Shown here: piece after piece, positions 35,613 to 47,139 of the stretch
Position numbering within the stretch: the stretch's first letter is position 1
Layout of the letters: every line of letters begins with the position of its first letter
Source of the DNA: Hexactinellida sp. DTS-2022
Taxonomy: Eukaryota; Porifera; Hexactinellida
Assembly: GCA_028753945.1 (NCBI GenBank)
Contig: JAPNXP010000007.1
Coordinates: 2,418,001-2,482,000 of the forward strand
DNA length: 64,000 bases
Direction: 5' to 3'
The notes under the pieces: model-generated
Databases searched by the model: none
What the model saw: only the letters and a program-made list of their open reading frames with translations
What the model was told of the DNA's origin: nothing
Position numbers and translations under genes: made by a program

Positions 35613-36545
35613 CATTAACAGGCCTAAAGTATTTGAGCAGCAATAATTTGTATTCATTAATTTAAAATCTAGTAGCATAATAACATTTGAATATGCTTCC
35701 ACATGGATCTTGACAAGAAACGATATGTACACTAACCGGCCAAAAGTATTTGAACAGCAATAATTGGTATTCCGACATTTGAGGTTATACCAGCATAATA
35801 ACATTAGCAGATTTTACAAGATGGCTATTTACATGAAACGATGTGTAAAGAATAATAAAACAGCAAAGTTTTCGAATTTTCATTTTTATGGAGGTGTTTA
35901 ACTCATTAAATATATAATTAGCTAATTAAATAATTAATTTGTAATCATTAAGATGCAATGTTAATATATTAATTCTGATAGCAGATTTGAATTCCACATG
36001 GTTAAATTACTCTAAGTGCTTAATTTCAAATCAATCCGAATATTTTCTGCTGTGATACAGCCACATTTCCATTTGTGCCACTTATGCCACAAGTGGCACG
36101 TGGCAGAAACACTTATGCCACTTCGTGAATTTTTCAAAATTGTATAGAAATCACAATATTTTGTAATTTATATCTATAATAATATATTTATAGTCATTTC
36201 AGAGTAGTTTAGATAGCAGTTAATAAGTTACCGGAGTAATGTGTCTGCATTAAAATCCCTATTGTTAAAATACTTTTGGCTGGTTAGTGTATACTAAATA
36301 ACATAATTTTTGAATTTACATAACAATGGAGGTGTTGAACTCATTAACTATATAATTAATTATTAAATATATAATTTCTGAATATGTTCAAACAATTAGA
36401 AGATACTAATTCTGATCCAGATTTGAATATCACATGGTCGAATTACTCCTAGTATATAATCTCTAATAATAAAGATTAATTTTCACTGAGATACAGGCAC
36501 AATTCCTACTGTGCCACAAGTGGCACGTGGCATGGACGCTTAAAC
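35613..36545. mobile_element. Tc1-like MITE split by another copy of itself
   Basis: Left part 35613-35729 begins CATTAACAGGCCTAAAGTAT after TA. Its continuation resumes at 36290 (CTAAATAACATAATTTTTGA). The right terminus is lost after the GTGGC cluster at 36510-36540. Confidence 0.7.
35730..36289. mobile_element. Tc1-like MITE, copy 2, nested
   Basis: Ends CACTAACCGGCCAAAAGTAT and ATACTTTTGGCTGGTTAGTG with TA on both sides (35728-35729, 36290-36291). Same family as 23955-24518; GTGGC/GCCAC cluster at 36076-36125. Confidence 0.88.
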
Positions 36546-37111
36546 CACTTAATGCTTATTGCTTATTGGATACAAATGACTTAGAATCAGAATGTTATGA
36601 TATATATAAGTATAACACGATATCTAAATCCATTAAAGAGTATCTAATTGATAAAAAGATAAACAATGAATATTGATTTTTTTCATAAATAATAAATTAT
36701 TAAAGGTCTCTATTTATTTATTCGGTATAATAAGAAAAAATAAGGGGTCATTGCCTATTACAGAGTTGACAAATATAAAACCTCTTAAGTATTTACCTAA
36801 TGTTAATATGGAGCACATTCATGAATTAAAACTTTATTAGAGAATTCCTTTCAATTACTTTTGAAAAATTCCAGGGGAACAAATTGTACCTAAGTTTGTA
36901 TTCAGTTAGATTGAAAACCTTGGCGTTCATTTCAAGCATTCTACTATAAACCATTATTGAAGTGATCTTGATATATAAATGCTCGTTCAGTACGATGTGC
37001 ATTTGAAATAGAACCATTGGTTCACTTGAGTCAAATATTTAAGACAATATTGGATAGGACAACACACATTTGACCTTTTATGTCTATTATGGCCATGTGG
37101 TTCGAACACCA

Positions 37112-38402
37112 TTAAATTTAAGGGAAAATTCCAAAAATACTCAACTTTTTTGAAAATTTCCAAATATACTCTACAATACTCAACTAATTTTTAAATATAA
37201 TCAAGTTTTTCCAAATATACTCAAGTTTTATTGGATTATTCCAAATATACTCAAGTTTTATTGGATTATACCAAATATACTCAAGTTTTATTGGAATATT
37301 CCAAATATACTCAAGTTTTATTGGAATATTCCAAATATGCTCAAGTTTTATTGGACTATTGAAACTAGCATGGAGATCCCAAACACAAATGTTTATTAGT
37401 ACAAGCTGCTCGTCTGCTCTACGCGCGTCCTTACAACTTGTACTCGGGCCTGCGGCCCTCGCTTGTATTTCAAGCATGTTCCTTTTCAAATTAAATGTCG
37501 TTCTTGATGAGTGGCCCCTATTAGTCTATTTATATCCGTGGATCCTAGCTACAGGTTTATATAGAGTAAATGATTTGGATATTTATGCTAAATTGAACAG
37601 ATAATTTTCTAGATATTAAAGCTCGTCCGTGTATAATAATATACAAACTCCAAATATAATATTAAATATCACTAAGAAACTGTACCAGTGGAACCCTAAT
37701 TTTGGGATGTGGAGAAGTTATTGAATTGATTGATAATAATTTGATATCAAATAACACAATGGATTGTTAGAAATGTATGGCTAGACAGACAGAGCACAAA
37801 TAACTGATTAATTGCCTTAACTTCCTCTCGACCAATTATATTACTGTCTCAGTATTCCATAATGCACACTTAACATTTGACAGACACTAAAGCATTCAAT
37901 TATACTAATTGGATGCTAACTTCTAATCCATACTGGAAAAACCTTCGAATTTAATTGGCTAAAGGTTTCGCACCTTTTGTGATGGAAGATGTGAATATTT
38001 TTTTAGATATTGAACTTGTTTGCACATACAGTATTCCCTACCCCCCTTGCCAAATTTCAAGTCTGTAGCTTTTACCAGTTCCTCAATCAATTCTGAACAA
38101 ACAAACAAACAAACAAACACAAAAACATTGTGATTTAATGTATAAAATAGATCAAATATAGCCTTTCTAAACTTGAGTAGATCTGTGAACTTACTGAAAA
38201 GTTGAGTAGATTTGGAATTTATTGAAAAACCTTGAGCAGAATTGGAATTATTTTTAAAAACTTGAGTAGAATTGGAATTTTTTTTAAAAACTTGAGTAGA
38301 TTCGGAAATATCTAGTTTTATATTTGAGTGTCAGTAAAGTTGAGTATATTTGGAATTTTTTAAAAAAGTAGAGTATTTTTAGAATTTTCCCTTAAATTTA
38401 AT
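37112..38402. mobile_element. Element with 30-bp tandem repeats as inverted ends
   Basis: Left end ATTAAATTTAAGGGAAAATT and right end its complement. The left arm (37130-37360) is a series of about 30-bp units such as CCAAATATACTCAAGTTTTA; the right arm (38160-38390) is their inverse with drift (ACTTGAGTAGATTTGGAAT). The interior has a (AAAC)n microsatellite at 38096-38122 after a stretch that looks like a non-LTR/SINE tail, and no transposase. A 6-bp AAATTT may be the target duplication. Confidence 0.6.
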
Positions 38403-38728
38403 GAATTAATCACAATAGAAAGTGTTATCAAATATGTGGCAATGTTTAATAATAATGGTTGGAGGATGGTTTGTATTCCCTGTTCAAACCAAATCCGATA
38501 TTCAGCTTCCCGTTAACATTTAAATCTATCCATATAATTTGCGATGTTGGTGGTTTAGTGGTTTATAATACAACGACATTAAATAATAAAACGTATTTAA
38601 GGAAAGGACATTTATTTATGTTATTAACTACAACAAAAATACGAAGATTTTTAAATAATCTCTGAATTAGAAAAGAACAATGTAACATTAAAATTAAGAT
38701 TCAATTGAAAATATCAAAACAAACATAC

Positions 38729-38884
38729 CTTATGAATAATAGAACCAGTTTTAAAAATAGCAAGATTAATATAGACCTTTAATATTTCATCCTCAGTAGG
38801 GTGAAAATGATGTAAATTAAGACAAAATTCCAATAACCATTTAATCTGAGATTCATCAGTGAATAAATCCGAAAGAAAAAGTAA
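38729..38884 (-). CDS. HTT: HTT exon, C-terminal HEAT region
   Basis: A 156-base exon of 52 codons, phase 0 at both ends, with acceptor TTGTCTAG and donor ATAAG/GTATGT. It encodes LLFLSDLFTDESQIK, HHFHPTEDEILKVY and ends GSIIHK. This is the clearest huntingtin match in the window: human has LLVVSDLFTERNQF and RRVHPSEDEILAQY at the same spacing. The next exon upstream is 42791-43006; the next downstream is 29 kb away. Confidence 0.87.
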
Positions 38885-38959
38885 CTAGACAAATAAAGGT
38901 AGTAAACAAATTCAAGTCATTCGAACGCAAAAATAATAAATATACTAAGCCATTAACGA

Positions 38960-39131
38960 CAAGGACGGATCCAGGCTAGAATTATTGGGGGGGGGGGGGA
39001 AATTTAAACCATAGCGTAATTATCACTCTAATTTAGCTATCTGTGAAATGTGACAGTCTCAGAGTCCAATCTCATGAAGAGTTGGGGGGGGGGTGCGAAC
39101 CCCCCCGCATCCCCCCGGTGGATACGTGCCT
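38960..39131. mobile_element. Short hAT-type MITE
   Basis: Ends CAAGGACGGATCCAGG and GGTGGATACGTGCCT; perfect 8-bp duplication ATTAACGA at 38952-38959 and 39132-39139. Two long G runs and one C run inside. Confidence 0.85.
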
Positions 39132-40629
39132 ATTAACGAAAAGGTAATGGAGAATAGGCATTTGATAAGAAAGAAAACATTACATTTTTGAGGCATTATG
39201 GTGATGAGTGAGTATATATTCTACCATGGGAATCCCTGAAATATTTGTAGGAATTTGAAATTTTCTTTGCAAATTAATTATCAAAAACTAATTATAAAAA
39301 TCCAACACGAATTACTAAGTAGTATCATTAAAATTAGTTGCGACAATAGAAAAAGATAAAATAAGTGAACAAAATAATTATCACAGGTGCGAACATGGAA
39401 TTATATTTAATAGTTTTAATAATCTTCTGTATGAGGTTTAGGAAAATTAATAAGCTAATTCTCGTAGTTCCAAATTAGAATCCGTCAATGTGGAGAATTA
39501 AATTTACCATTGAATGACAAAATTGATTATTGATTACGAATTATTTACCTGAAGTGACAATCAAAACAATGCATAAAAGTACCAAAATCAATTTTCCCAA
39601 AGATCGTGACACCAGGACAACATACGTAGCCAATGAAATAAATATCGGGTAAGATTTAGCTTTTAATCACTAAGACAGTCATTCCTATGCTGTCTACAAT
39701 ACTCAATAATATTCAGTAGAGTTTAATTTTTTGTGTAAGATAAATTTGATTGTTACCTAAATTTGATGAATTGTCCGAATTAAGTATAGCGAATCCGAAA
39801 GTAAATGTGTACAAAAAGCTAAAAATCATAATCGTGTATAATTAGTTAATGTTATTTGAGAGTGATATCATTATACTATAATCAATGGATAGCTTTGTAA
39901 TTAAAAAAACTTATAAAATCAATTAATCTTACCCCTTAAGTTTTTTGCTATATTTCATTTGCTATAAAGTAATTTGGCTCAAAATGATTGGTTGAATCCA
40001 GTGCAACAAACAGTGGGGGTACGAGGGGGCGTGCGCCCCAAAGTAAAAGTTGAAGGGGACAACATTAGAGGTGCGGGTGTGACTGTGCCCTCTGCATAAA
40101 AAATAAAATGTTAAATATAATTTAGGATAGTAAATATTCGAAAAATTCATTCAAAACAAATCGACATCTAGCTATCTCGCAATCAATTAATTTTCTGGGA
40201 GGCAAGACCCAAAACCCCCAAAAGGGTCGCTCGCTACACCTGCTCCGCTCTTCCCCCCCTACTTGAACCTCATACTCGTAAATCTTTGTGCACATGGTTG
40301 AATCCTAAGGTTTTTCCAATACTGAGCCACTATACTAATGTATAGACAACGACTGATATCTAATCATTGCAGTTTTCACCCACCGCGTAGCGTAGTTCGC
40401 CACAGTAAGAACTAAACAAATTTTAACAAAAAATTAACAAAATTGTCGACAAAATTGTTTAAATCCCACAACCAGTAGGAAAAAGCTATAGTTATTGAGA
40501 TCAGAAAGAGATAAAATTACCACCATTAGATAGACGCTACAAGGAGTCAAACCATTGCATCAGCCATATTTCATTCCAGATGAATAATCAGGATATTACC
40601 AACAGTGGATCTGGTAAGATAGGCTAATC

Positions 40630-41930
40630 CGTGACCTACATCATATAAGGCCTATTCACCAAATTTGGGAACATTGACCATGGATTAAGGGAAGGCCATT
40701 GATGAATAGGTTATTTATCGATATCTAAAAAACTAGTAGCGATAGACCTCATAAATTTTCTATAAGTAGAATACATTTTCTAGGCCTAACTTCAATAATC
40801 TTTGAGATAATAAGAAAATTAGCACTTAATTCCTTATGAGGTAATACACTCATTATCTCGAAAATAATTCTAGTTATGCATACATAATGTATTATCAATG
40901 AATAGGAAGTGACCAATAGCGGATAGATCAGTACTAGCATAGTTTACATAAAATAGATAGTTTTTGAGTTATTGGCTCATTTCAGGAAATATACATTTTC
41001 CCTGGCATCCGAGGAATCATATATAATTTCGATATATTTCATCTAACTAGTTATTGGCATCATCATGTTCCAATTTTGAACATGTATAACGTTTCTAACT
41101 ATGTTAAAAGCAGGCTATAAAAACAAGATAATACCCACCAAAAAGAGCGATTAAGTATTCAAATGATGACATAGCTCAATTCTGAAGGGTTCTATGTCTA
41201 CCTTGATATGTACCATGTTCCTATTTAGTTATAGAACATTTATGAAGTCTATCACTAGTTGTTATTTAGATAACGATAAATAACCTATTTATCAATGGCC
41301 TTCCCTTAATACATGGTCACTGTCAGGCCTGGGGTCAATTACTCTAAAATGTAATATATTACTATTACTATTACTATTACTATATTTCTTCCTATTACTA
41401 TTACTATTACAATTACATTATAATAATATGTAATATATTACTATTACTATTAATTTACTATTACTTTTAATATTACTATTACAAATTACTAGACATTTAT
41501 TAAGACTCTGCTATAATTCAGAATGTATGAAGTTTATTATTTAATTGATTATCCCACATAAAAAAAACATATTATATATCCTAAGCAAACAACTAATTTT
41601 AATAAAACAACAAATTTCAATAAAGTGACAAATTCAAAACGATAATCATCTTGCCTTAAATACATTTTAACAACTTCCTATTTCTTCACGAAAAATAAAA
41701 TTAGCCAGTCCGAAGTTATAGAATTGTAATAGATAATTCCTATTACAATAGGTTCTATTACTATTACTATTATTATTGTATCCTATTTGAAACACAATTA
41801 CTTATTATTATTACTATTACTTCTAAAATGTAATCGTTAATAATACAATTACTATTACATAATAGTATTACCCCATGCCTGGTCACGGTTCACAAATTTG
41901 GTGAATAGGACTTATATAACGTACGTCACG
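40630..41930. mobile_element. Palindromic element with 7-bp duplication, copy 1
   Basis: Ends CGTGACCTACATCATATAAG and TTATATAACGTACGTCACG. Flanks GCTAATC (40623-40629) and GCTAACC (41931-41937) form a 7-bp duplication with one mismatch. The arms pair for over 130 bases (AGGTTATTTATCG... and ...CGATAAATAACCT). The right arm is split by the hAT at 41324-41881. Same family as 57922-58400. Confidence 0.82.
41324..41881. mobile_element. hAT-type MITE, CAGGCCTGGGGT family, copy 2
   Basis: Ends CAGGCCTGGGGTCAATTACT and ATTACCCCATGCCTG. Flanks GTCACTGT and GTCACGGT (7 of 8). Colinear with 13531-13965 plus short insertions. Confidence 0.88.
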
Positions 41931-42790
41931 GCTAACCTTACTACCATTGAAATGGCTTTTCCACAACTGACACAGCTTACTGAGTAAATTCCAAAAACGT
42001 TACAAAATTAATTAATTCAAAATAATAATATTTGTGTGCTTTCATTTATTCGTTTTATGCAGAAGACAATACCTGATATACACTATATTGTAAGCTGCAA
42101 ACATCTTGAAATTTACTTCAAAATCGGTGGTCCAAATCGATCATTTGGGGAACAAAGCATTTTGCATAATTCGATTGATTAATAATAATAAAAATAATAA
42201 AAATAATAATAATGCGTACATTGGGCTTTAGACTCTCTCAGTCAGTTCTGAACTACTTTATAAGTTAGTAAGTCGGCTAACTGCATGCTACGAAATGAAA
42301 AGATGTGAAATCTCCATCCTGATTAGTGTCTAGATACACTCGTTAACCTGGTGAAAGCCCACGGGTTTAACTATGTGTCCTCCACAGATTAAGAAAGGTG
42401 AAAATTTCGACACTATGCTAAATATGCTAACACAATGCTAAATATGCTGAATTCATTGAAATTGTAGTATATTTTCTAAATTTCAGCACAACGCATTAGA
42501 AATCTATTATATAAAATCATTTATTCAACAGGTACATAGATACATTGTAACGCATTTCTATCTAGAATTATTCATACCATACTACTAATGATCTAACATT
42601 GGAGGACATACATTTTTGGATATTATATGGCAAATAGTCAGTTTGTGAGGATGGGATTCTCAAATTTAGAGGAGGACAAGAATTACAGTTAGGATATGTT
42701 CAAATTAATAAATTCACATACAGCTTTTGAATACATGATATGGAAACAATAAAAATATATTAAATAGATAAAACAAAAGACTGAACTTAC

Positions 42791-43006
42791 ACTTTTCATA
42801 GTAGAATGGTATAACATTATTGGAATACTGGACATCTCATCAAGGACCCAGTTATTGTATAGGTCATACAGTAATCGCACACAGGATGTTAAATTTACTT
42901 CTAACGATCCCTTGGCAGGAGTATCATGTCTAGGCTTTTGGATAACCTTTTTAAGTTCAATATTTCTTTCTGATTCACTGTTGATGACAAAAGGCGGAAA
43001 AGAAAA
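42791..43006 (-). CDS. HTT: HTT exon before the SDLFT motif
   Basis: A 216-base exon of 72 codons, phase 0 at both ends. The acceptor is a strong TTCTTTTTTTTAG and the donor a consensus AAAAGT/GTAAGT. It encodes a polar stretch with NSESERNIELKKVI followed by SCVRLLYDLYNNWVLDE and MLYHSTMKS. The second part corresponds to human huntingtin SCSQFLLELYSRWIL, which directly precedes the VSDLFTE motif carried by the next exon. The acidic/polar first half matches a loop that is also low in complexity in the human protein. Confidence 0.85.
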
Positions 43007-43828
43007 CTAAAAAAAAGAAATATGATGGAGTATTTTCTTATAGATGTGAGAATCTCTGGAAAAAAAGCATAGTGACGAGTTTAAAATTTATAAATCTAGA
43101 CAATTTTGGGTATATTACCAGCATATATTATAAAGAAATAATATGTATATTTTTATAATTATGTAGAATTCTCAAGCTTAATTATATAGTACTAAAGCAC
43201 AAAGATTATAAATGTATAATATAATGCTACTACACTTGGTAAACCTGAGTCGGTTCGAACAGAACACAACCACGCCAGGGGTGGCGCTAGGGGGGGGGGA
43301 ATTGGGGCAATAAGCTCCCCGTCGGGGAACCTTAGCCCCCACGTCGGGGAAAAGTCACAAATCTATCGGGGAAGAGTTGTAAACAAATTTATAAAATTTA
43401 GTTAGATAGCTATTTACGTAATTATTACATACTGGACCAAGCGTTTTGTTTTCGGATTCGGATTTACAACTTTATACTAGTGTATAATTATGTTCGGAAT
43501 TTGACTATTTTTAATTTAGCTGTCCCCTAAATGCAAATTGAATATAGTAAATGAGTCCTACATAAGTTTGATTTCCAATACTTTGAAATCACAGTTATTG
43601 AATAATAATTGAAAAAGAATCATGATCACAGTATGACAGTTATTGAATAACAATCGACAAATAAACATAATCACAATATCACAGGTATTTGAATAATAAT
43701 CTACAATGAATCGTGATATCGCTTCTTTGCTTGAACTAAATGGTATACATATATAACCAAATGGTATATAGAAAGAGATAGTATACGATTTCAAGAAAGT
43801 AGATCCTTATTTCATGATCATGGCAAAG

Positions 43829-44106
43829 CAGTGCTCGACAAAATCAAATTTAGATGGTGGCTAATTAAGCCACCACCTGATTTTTCTGGTGGCTAAAGAA
43901 TAATCAACGGGCGGTTTAACAAACTTGATGCCGTAAACAACACTAATATCCATAACCAATAATTCAACGAACAATATAATCTACACAACATCAAACAATT
44001 CATCAATTAATGGTGGATTAGTTAAGCTACCAAAGTTTAAAGTTGGTGGCTAATGAAAGAATTTTGGTGGCTAACGCCACCAAATCACCTGATTTGTCGA
44101 GCACTG
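43829..44106. mobile_element. hAT-type MITE, CAGTGCTCGACAAA family, intact
   Basis: Ends CAGTGCTCGACAAAATCAA and TTTGTCGAGCACTG, perfect duplication TGGCAAAG at 43821-43828 and 44107-44114. Reference copy for the two in the 10-12 kb inverted duplication. Confidence 0.93.
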
Positions 44107-44371
44107 TGGCAAAGGCTGTCCCCTTCAGGGTGAGTTGCACTATTTATAATTAAATATTTCAAAACTACTATATTGAAATACTTAGAATAACTAAAAATAG
44201 AGATTTAGACTTGTCTGGTCGCATAGTACCGACTACAGTTATTTTTGAAGAGAGTGTTGGTCGACTAAGGACAATGGTTTCATTCTTTAGTTCTTGTGTC
44301 GACGCCCCTACTTTGAAAAGAACAAGAATAGAAATGACATAATCTTTTGAAAGAGAACTATTGACTGAAGA

Positions 44372-44549
44372 GAGGTGTTCTAACATAACTGATACTTTTG
44401 TATTTCCCAATACACATACTGATTCCAAAAAGGAAATCCCTAACGAAGAGATAAGAGAGTTTGATTACAGTGAAGGGAGTTTGTTTGGTGAGATGTCTGA
44501 AGAGATCGATCCAGCTGGACTCGACGACATCGACGAAGGTATTTACTGA
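44372..44549 (+). pseudogene. Acidic open stretch, origin unknown
   Basis: Reads on as TDSKKEIPNEEIREFDYSEG and ends EEIDPAGLDDIDEG at a donor-like GTATTTACTG. The same frame upstream has VIFEESVGRLRTMV, then one TGA. Could be an exon relic of a transposon gene; the opposite strand is also open, so this is weak. Confidence 0.3.
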
Positions 44550-44585
44550 TTGTGTTGCAATTAATAAGTATTTTGAAAATACATA

Positions 44586-44845
44586 CCGTATTTCCCCGAA
44601 TAAGCGCCCCGGCACTTATTGTTTTCGTGGGCTAAAATTATCTTGGAATATTTGTGAAAAATCCAGAATATAATATTTAGGTCGGTTCTAATGGTTTCCA
44701 CCAACCGTATACCTACCGAAGTTGCCAAAATCAATGGAATTACATTCCAGTGATCAACTAATGTATATAAAAATTTTCATACCAATGTCATTTTTATTGA
44801 CCCGGGGCTTATTCAAGCCCCCGGCGCTTATTCGGGGTATTACGG
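44586..44845. mobile_element. TA-type MITE (CCGTATTTCCCCGAATAAGC)
   Basis: Inverted ends CCGTATTTCCCCGAATAAGC and complement, flanked by TA (44584-44585, 44846-44847). A terminus seen in many animal genomes. Inserted at the 3' edge of a hAT transposase fragment. Confidence 0.9.
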
Positions 44846-44851
44846 TATTCA

Positions 44852-45259
44852 CTAAGTCATTGTTGGGGACATGTATGGTAACCATATATATAAGTTTTGT
44901 ACAAGATGGAGTGGCACTTCAGAAGCTACAATGAACTCGGCTAGGAGTTTGTCAAATTTTCCTTGAGTTTCACTAGATATTTTCCTAACCCTCACCTGTA
45001 CGACAGACTCTAGAGTAGGTTGTACTAGCTCTCTATCCTTAGTCCAGGCTGAAAACTTCTCCTTACATCCTTTATGTTTCACAACACTGGAAAAGTGGCG
45101 TTTTAGGTTATGTAAGGAGCTAGGTAATGCCATTCCTATCCATCCACATATAAGACACTTGAATTTGCGAAACGAATGGTCAATTACTGGTTGGAAAATT
45201 CCTCGTACCATGAGGGTCTGGATTTCGTTCTTTTGATATTCATTAATCGAATTCTTCAT
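44852..45259 (-). pseudogene. hAT transposase N-terminal fragment (BED finger)
   Basis: A 135-residue frame. A BED-type finger is visible as FKCLICGW with HNLKRHF and a later His/Cys, followed by KLLAEFIVASEVPLHLVQN, the helix that precedes the catalytic core in hAT transposases. It stops next to the MITE at 44586-44845; the catalytic part is absent. Not near any of the hAT MITE termini identified here. Confidence 0.65.
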
Positions 45260-45538
45260 TATCTTCGTTCTGATTTAGGTTGGTCGGTGGACTAACCGAA
45301 ATGTCGTGCCGAGGAAAGCATATACCTAAGGATCAACTCATTCATTTTGCTGTTATCAACTCAATCAACTCATTCAAGAAAATGATTTGTTTCTGCCAAC
45401 TCAAATTGAGTTGATACAACCCTGGTAAGTGTGGTATGCATTAAGACAAAACTAACTGTTATTCGATGTTAAAATTTTGACTATTAATAATGTGCACGTC
45501 AGTTATCACTGGTAAATAAAAACTACAATATTCATCTT

Positions 45539-47127
45539 CAGAGACGTTGCCAGGACTTTTCACCTAGGTGGGGCATATAAATTGCCAGGGGGGGCAAACA
45601 TTATATTGGTATTAGATCTAGCAGTTGACGTTACCAAAAACTAGGCGATAAGGATGAAGATTTTTAGTTTAATGTCTTGCAAAGTATGAAAAGTAGCCTA
45701 CAAAAATCAATACATTAACAATAATTTTGCAACCCCAGGCAAATATTACAGCTTAACTACTAGCTATAATGACAGTACAAAGTCAATTTTGACAGGTAGG
45801 AGGTCTAAAGTAAAGGTATATTTGGTTTGTAAAATAGTTGATTAGAAGTTAGAAGAAATTTTGCCAAAATAACTAGGAAGATCCTACAAGGCGTATCTAG
45901 ATTACTAACAGTCCATTCCTGTCAACCGTACAGGGATTTCAACTATTTTGGATGATCTGTCCAAGCGTACAGGGATGTAATAAATTTGTATATGGATTAC
46001 TAGTTTGCATAAATTATTGATTGTTTGTCGAATAATACATAAAAAATGCCTAAACCTAAAATATAGCATTTTGTTTTGTGTAAATTAATACCCTATTCAA
46101 GCGTACAGGGATTCTCTGTACAAACTATACATTTCTATATTATCTGCGTACCTAAGTGATTATGTTGATTTATGTCAAACTTAATAAGGATAAATAACAT
46201 GTTCGTATCAGGGAATGAAAGGTTCACGAACGGACAGAATTGACGACATTCAGTTCATCTTAAATTGACGCACGTTCAGTTCGTTCAAGTTCACCTCCTA
46301 ACTTCAGCTCCACCAGCGTTCGTTCAGTTCGTTCACGGGCATACCCGCGTTCGTTCAATCCGTTCAATCCGTTCAATTCGTTTAGTTCAGTTCGTTCAGT
46401 GTACAGTAAGTGGTACGAACTATTCCGTTTATGATAGACTATTCGGTCCTCCAAACTGTTATTGAAGTTCAGGTTAAGAAGCTAGAATCTAAGCTAACAG
46501 ACATGAGTCCACGAGGGATGTCCGGAATTAGCACTTTTGCAGTCACCTATTATATTTAATGGGTCTATATATATAATTTATCTTTATTCAGTTTAGTTCG
46601 TTCAGTTCAGTTGATTCAATCCGTTCAATTCGTTCAATTCAGTTCGTTCAATTCATTCAATCTCCGTTCGGAAACCGTTGGCGTTCGTTCAGTTCGTTCA
46701 CCGTGAATCCCTTAAATGCCCGGCGTTCAGTTCGTTCAGTTCAAGTTCAATAAGTTCGTTCGTGAACCTTTCACTCCCTGGTTCGTATGTATATCTTGAC
46801 ACACATAATAAAATGCTTTGGTTAGTGTAACTCCTTTCAATATAAGTGTAGATTTACATTTTAGACGAGCGAGCCAAGCGAGCGAGAAAAGATTTGAGGT
46901 GTATAGGGGGAAATTGACCAATGTAAGGGGAAATTTGGAGCCTCGTACAGGGATAATATGACTCAAATGGATTGGAAAGTGTGAACTGATTAAATTGAAT
47001 TCAATAGCATCAATGAATCAGAGGAATAAAATAGTTCAATATATTTTACCAGGGGGGCATTGCCCCGGGGCAAAGATTTCTATCAGGGGGCATTGCCCCC
47101 CTATGCCCCCCCGTGGCGACGTCCCTG
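45539..47127. mobile_element. hAT non-autonomous element containing another hAT
   Basis: Ends CAGAGACGTTGCCAGG and GTGGCGACGTCCCTG; perfect duplication TTCATCTT at 45531-45538 and 47128-47135. GC-rich runs of GGGGGGCATTGCCCC near the right end. Contains the GCGAGCGAG motif (46864-46890) and the nested element 46209-46780. No transposase. Confidence 0.88.
46209..46780. mobile_element. hAT element made of GTTCGTTCA repeats
   Basis: Ends CAGGGAATGAAAGGTTCACG and CGTGAACCTTTCACTCCCTG; perfect duplication GTTCGTAT at 46201-46208 and 46781-46788. Most of the body is irregular GTTCAGTTCGTTCA repeats in two blocks (46265-46400, 46585-46760). Confidence 0.93.
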
Positions 47128-47139
47128 TTCATCTTGTAG

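Noticed and set aside
36826..37017. Minus-strand frame as an HTT exon
   Set aside because: Does not match the huntingtin segment expected between 38729 and 9548, which is already continuous without it.
37200..37360. 30-bp regular repeats, CRISPR-like
   Set aside because: No unique spacers, gradual drift between units, and an inverted partner array at 38160-38390.
39551..39660. Exon-like stretch on the minus strand (CCPGVTIFGKIDFGTF) with donor CAG/GTAAAT
   Set aside because: Its phase does not fit the neighbouring HTT exons and no motif is recognised; it may still be a relic.
46265..46465. Repetitive open frames on both strands
   Set aside because: They are translations of the GTTCGTTCA repeats in a hAT element.
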